Shown: in pieces, positions 31,349 through 33,923 of the stretch
How the letters are laid out: every line of letters starts with the position of its first letter
Numbering within the stretch: the first letter of the stretch is position 1
Assembly: GCA_036822015.1 (NCBI GenBank)
Contig: DAISIL010000035.1
Location: forward strand, 1 to 33,923
DNA from: DAISIL01 sp036822015
GTDB taxonomy: Bacteria > Bacteroidota > Bacteroidia > Cytophagales > Bernardetiaceae
DNA length: 33,923 nt
Direction of reading: 5' to 3'
Made by a program: the position numbers and the translations under genes
The notes under the pieces: model-generated
The model's database searches: none
Seen by the model: only the letters and a program-made list of their open reading frames with translations
Told to the model about the DNA's origin: nothing

Positions 31349-31356
31349 TAATTTTG
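31349..31356 (+). promoter_or_regulatory. -7 promoter element upstream of carA
   Basis: TAATTTTG fits TAnnTTTG and lies 36 bases before the carA start codon. There is no TTG at -33 spacing; the region upstream is a T run. Confidence 0.4.
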
Positions 31357-31392
31357 AGCGTTTTTTTGGGTGAACTTGTCCAATGATATTCC

Positions 31393-32535
31393 ATGAGCTT
31401 AACGACCAACCAGGATTATTTGCCCGCTAAGGCGGTGTTACTTTTGCAAGATGGAACCCGCTTTGAGGGCGTTTCTATTGGGGCCACCGGAACAGCAGGC
31501 GGCGAAATCTGTTTCAATACCGGCATGACGGGCTATCAGGAAATCTACACCGATCCCTCTTACTACGGTCAGATCATCATCAATACGCATTCACATATAG
31601 GCAATTACGGAGCCCTGGATCAGGAAACAGAATCGGGGCGGGCGATGGCTAAAGGCATCGTGGTACGGAACTTTTCTCATGTCTTTTCGCGTCCTACGGG
31701 GCAATCCTCTTTGCAAGATTACCTGGTGCGGGAGGGTGTCATCGGGATCGCCAATATCGACACCCGCCAACTGGTACGCCATATTCGGCAGCGAGGTGCC
31801 ATGAACGCCCTGATCTCCTCCGAAGACCTATCCGAGGAGGCTTTGCAAGAACAGCTCCGAGCCGTACCCGATATGAAGGGCCTCGAACTCTCCTCCCGCG
31901 TCAGTACGCCCACGCCTTATACCCTCGGCGATGAGGCGAAGGCTGATTTTCGTGTAGCCGTATTAGATTTGGGCGTTAAGCGAAGTATTTTAAAGAATTT
32001 TGTAGAACGAAACTGCGTTTGTAGGGTATTCCCTTCTACCACGACCTTTGCCCAGATGCAAGACTGGCAACCCGATGGCTACTTCATCTCCAACGGCCCC
32101 GGCGACCCCTCGGCGATGCCAGCCGTTGTCCAGACGGTCAAATCTATACTAGACGCACAACGCCCACTTTTTGGCATCTGCCTGGGGCATCAAATCCTGG
32201 CCCTCTCCGTTGGGCTGAATACCTACAAAATGCACCACGGACATCGGGGGCTTAACCATCCGGTGAAAAATTTAATCACAGGAACGTGTGAAATTACCTC
32301 CCAAAACCACGGTTTTGCCGTCGGACGCGACCAACTCCCGCACCTACCTGCCGTACAAGAAACCCACACCAATCTCAACGACCAGACCGTGGCCGGCATT
32401 CGGCTCCGTGATAAACCCGCCTTTTCGGTGCAGTATCACCCCGAATCCTCGCCTGGCCCCCACGACTCCCGCTATCTCTTCGATGATTTTCTCGAACAAA
32501 TGAACCATCAGAAGAATGGCACGATACCTGCTTAG
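31393..32535 (+). CDS. carA: Carbamoyl-phosphate synthase small subunit
   Basis: 380-residue glutaminase subunit supplying ammonia to CarB for carbamoyl phosphate, the shared precursor of arginine and pyrimidines. The N-terminal CPSase domain shows GEICFNTGMTGYQEIYTDPS and ANIDTRQLVRHIRQRGAMN. The glutamine amidotransferase domain has FISNGPGDPS, the nucleophile Cys263 in FGICLGHQILAL, and His349/Glu351 in VQYHPESSPGPHDS. Length normal. carB is not adjacent. It links functionally to argB/argE and pyrG in the same window. Confidence 0.96.
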   Translation: MSLTTNQDYLPAKAVLLLQDGTRFEGVSIGATGTAGGEICFNTGMTGYQEIYTDPSYYGQIIINTHSHIGNYGALDQETESGRAMAKGIVVRNFSHVFSRPTGQSSLQDYLVREGVIGIANIDTRQLVRHIRQRGAMNALISSEDLSEEALQEQLRAVPDMKGLELSSRVSTPTPYTLGDEAKADFRVAVLDLGVKRSILKNFVERNCVCRVFPSTTTFAQMQDWQPDGYFISNGPGDPSAMPAVVQTVKSILDAQRPLFGICLGHQILALSVGLNTYKMHHGHRGLNHPVKNLITGTCEITSQNHGFAVGRDQLPHLPAVQETHTNLNDQTVAGIRLRDKPAFSVQYHPESSPGPHDSRYLFDDFLEQMNHQKNGTIPA

Positions 32536-32757
32536 GTATCAAGTAAGAAATCCACAGGAAAAGGTGGCTTGCTCGAACAAAAGTTATGTAACAAAAAGTT
32601 TGTTTTCAGCAAAAAAATTCTTTTCTTGCAGCGATAAATCCATCTATGCAGGATACACCAAATGGTCTGCCTTGCGTAGGGAAAGAATTTTAAATGTATT
32701 TATGACCTCTATCTGTACGCTTTCTTCTTTGTTATTGACACTGAAAACATCATCATT

Positions 32758-33923
32758 ATGAGACTTAGAATAGCATTGACTTTTTTGTGGAGTACCCTGG
32801 GTTTGTTTCAACTCTTTGCCCAAGAGCCACTTGAGTTATACGTGCAAGCGAAGGAGTTTATCACGAAGGGACAACTCAACGAGGCACTCAAAAAGTTTGA
32901 TGATGCCATTCGTTTGGATGCCTCCAACTACAAGTTTTATCACGACAAGGCTAGGCTTCAGTTCAAGATGAAGCAATCCGAGCAGGCGGTCGAGACGATG
33001 AAAAAAGCTATTGAGCATCGGGCAGACCACCTGGAAAGCCACGAAGTGTTGGCGCGGTATTACAACTTTACCAAGCAATACGACGAAGCCATTATCTACT
33101 TCGATAATGCGTTCAAGTACGCTGAAAGTAAAGAAGATAAGTTCAAGTTCAAACTCGAGATCATTCGCCTATTGGATGAGCAATTACATCAGCTCGAAAA
33201 GGGCGGTAATCATATCAACGACCTCAAGCAGATTGCTCCCAATGACCCGACGGCACTTTACTACGAAGCCAAATACTACAACGTCATCGGTGATTATGGT
33301 AAGGCGCGTGATGCCGCCATTAAATCTACGGGTTTGGTGGGCAGCAAGTCGCCCGACGAGCAAGCGGCACATTATTTTGAGTTAGGTAAGGCGTATTACA
33401 TGCTGGAGGATTACCAAAAAATGGATGAGGCTTTTGCCAAAGCGCGCAACAAAGATTTCATGCGGGATATTCAGATGATGAGTCCACAGTATTTCTTCAT
33501 GTTGGCGATGTCTTATCATAAGGTCTATGAAGTGGAAGAATCCGAGCGGCTGGTTAGCAAGACACTCAAGATGCGTCCAGATTACTCCCGCGCCCATGAG
33601 TTACAGGTCAAGATTGCGGACTCCAAAATTGAAAAATCGTTGGTGATTCAGCACCAAAAGAATGCCATCGAAGCAGAGACAAACCTGGTCAAGCGTGCCG
33701 AAAAGTACGCTGATCTTAGCGAAATTGAGTTGCAGGGTGGGCGCTATGAAGATGCCATCAAGTCAGCTGATGCCTGCTTGCAGGTCGAACCAAAAAACTA
33801 CGCTGTAACTTTCTTCAAGGCCGTGGCACAGTCTAAGTTAGGCAAGCACACCGAAGCCATCACAACACTCACCGAGCTAATCGCCTACAAGGGAATTGAC
33901 GCAGAAACAAAAGCGCAATACAA
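32758..33923 (+). CDS. Secreted TPR-repeat protein, 3' end missing
   Basis: The frame is open from ATG 32758 to the window edge (388 codons), so the C-terminus is unseen. A signal peptide (MRLRIALTFLWSTLGLFQLF, cleavage after FAQ) precedes tandem tetratricopeptide repeats starting at EPLELYVQAKEFITKGQLNE and ALKKFDDAIRLDASNYKFY, and repeating through QYDEAIIYFDNAFKYA, DYGKARDAAIKSTGL, DYQKMDEAFAKA and GRYEDAIKSADACLQVEPKN. Such proteins scaffold protein complexes in the periplasm or at the surface; the partner is unknown. The 222 bases upstream (32536-32757) contain no gene or clear promoter. Confidence 0.87.
   Translation, partial: MRLRIALTFLWSTLGLFQLFAQEPLELYVQAKEFITKGQLNEALKKFDDAIRLDASNYKFYHDKARLQFKMKQSEQAVETMKKAIEHRADHLESHEVLARYYNFTKQYDEAIIYFDNAFKYAESKEDKFKFKLEIIRLLDEQLHQLEKGGNHINDLKQIAPNDPTALYYEAKYYNVIGDYGKARDAAIKSTGLVGSKSPDEQAAHYFELGKAYYMLEDYQKMDEAFAKARNKDFMRDIQMMSPQYFFMLAMSYHKVYEVEESERLVSKTLKMRPDYSRAHELQVKIADSKIEKSLVIQHQKNAIEAETNLVKRAEKYADLSEIELQGGRYEDAIKSADACLQVEPKNYAVTFFKAVAQSKLGKHTEAITTLTELIAYKGIDAETKAQY

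Noticed and set aside
32516..32761. 81-codon plus-strand frame after carA
   Set aside because: Starts inside carA, low-complexity translation, no family; the spacer appears non-coding.
1..33923. CRISPR arrays, insertion sequences, integrases, rRNA
   Set aside because: Looked for regularly spaced repeats, transposase motifs and rRNA segments on both strands and saw none.

Overview
The window comes from a Bacteroidota chromosome. The evidence is several SusC-style TonB-dependent receptors with an N-terminal carboxypeptidase-D-like repeat, a protein with a type IX secretion (T9SS) type A sorting domain, lipoproteins with an acidic run directly after the lipid cysteine, families largely confined to the phylum (DUF2480, DUF4271, DUF4834), and repeated use of the Bacteroidota -7 promoter element TAnnTTTG. 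A Cytophagia or Saprospiria relative is my guess; genus cannot be fixed from the sequence alone.

Region 1 (1-5188) is AT-rich and accessory. It opens inside a type I restriction subunit gene (hsdR) carrying an in-frame palindromic repeat. Two small membrane-protein genes follow (1537, 4747), each directly behind a copy of the same roughly 120-bp non-coding repeat. Between them is a tight three-gene cluster: two predicted outer-membrane barrels and an exported lipoprotein-like FAD amine oxidase. The 169 bases at 5020-5188 hold nothing I can support.

Region 2 (5189-12770, minus strand) is an envelope and uptake block: a TonB receptor (954 aa), a beta-helix lipoprotein, a strong terminator, a small lipoprotein and a second TonB receptor (788 aa). 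Region 3 (12771-14425) holds an FAD-dependent amino-acid/amine oxidase gene and the decayed remains of a toxin-antitoxin pair (PIN-domain VapC-like toxin plus an antitoxin with an in-frame stop and a frameshift).

Region 4 (14426-25404) is core metabolism: argB-argE-tatA-gatA on the plus strand, convergent lnt, tRNA-Leu(CAG)-purS-DUF2480-acyltransferase on the plus strand, then pyrG followed by a SpoIIE-type phosphatase on the minus strand, and an outer-membrane barrel gene. Region 5 (25587-31090, minus strand) is a T9SS cargo protein, rpsT, hemD, DUF4271 and a Ste24-like M48 protease. Region 6 (31144-33923, plus strand) is DUF4834, carA, a 222-base spacer with no recognisable gene, and a secreted TPR protein that runs off the window.

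The best candidates for something undescribed are the duplicated 5' module that precedes unrelated small membrane-protein genes, the barrel-barrel-surface amine oxidase cluster, and the TonB receptor/beta-helix lipoprotein pair.
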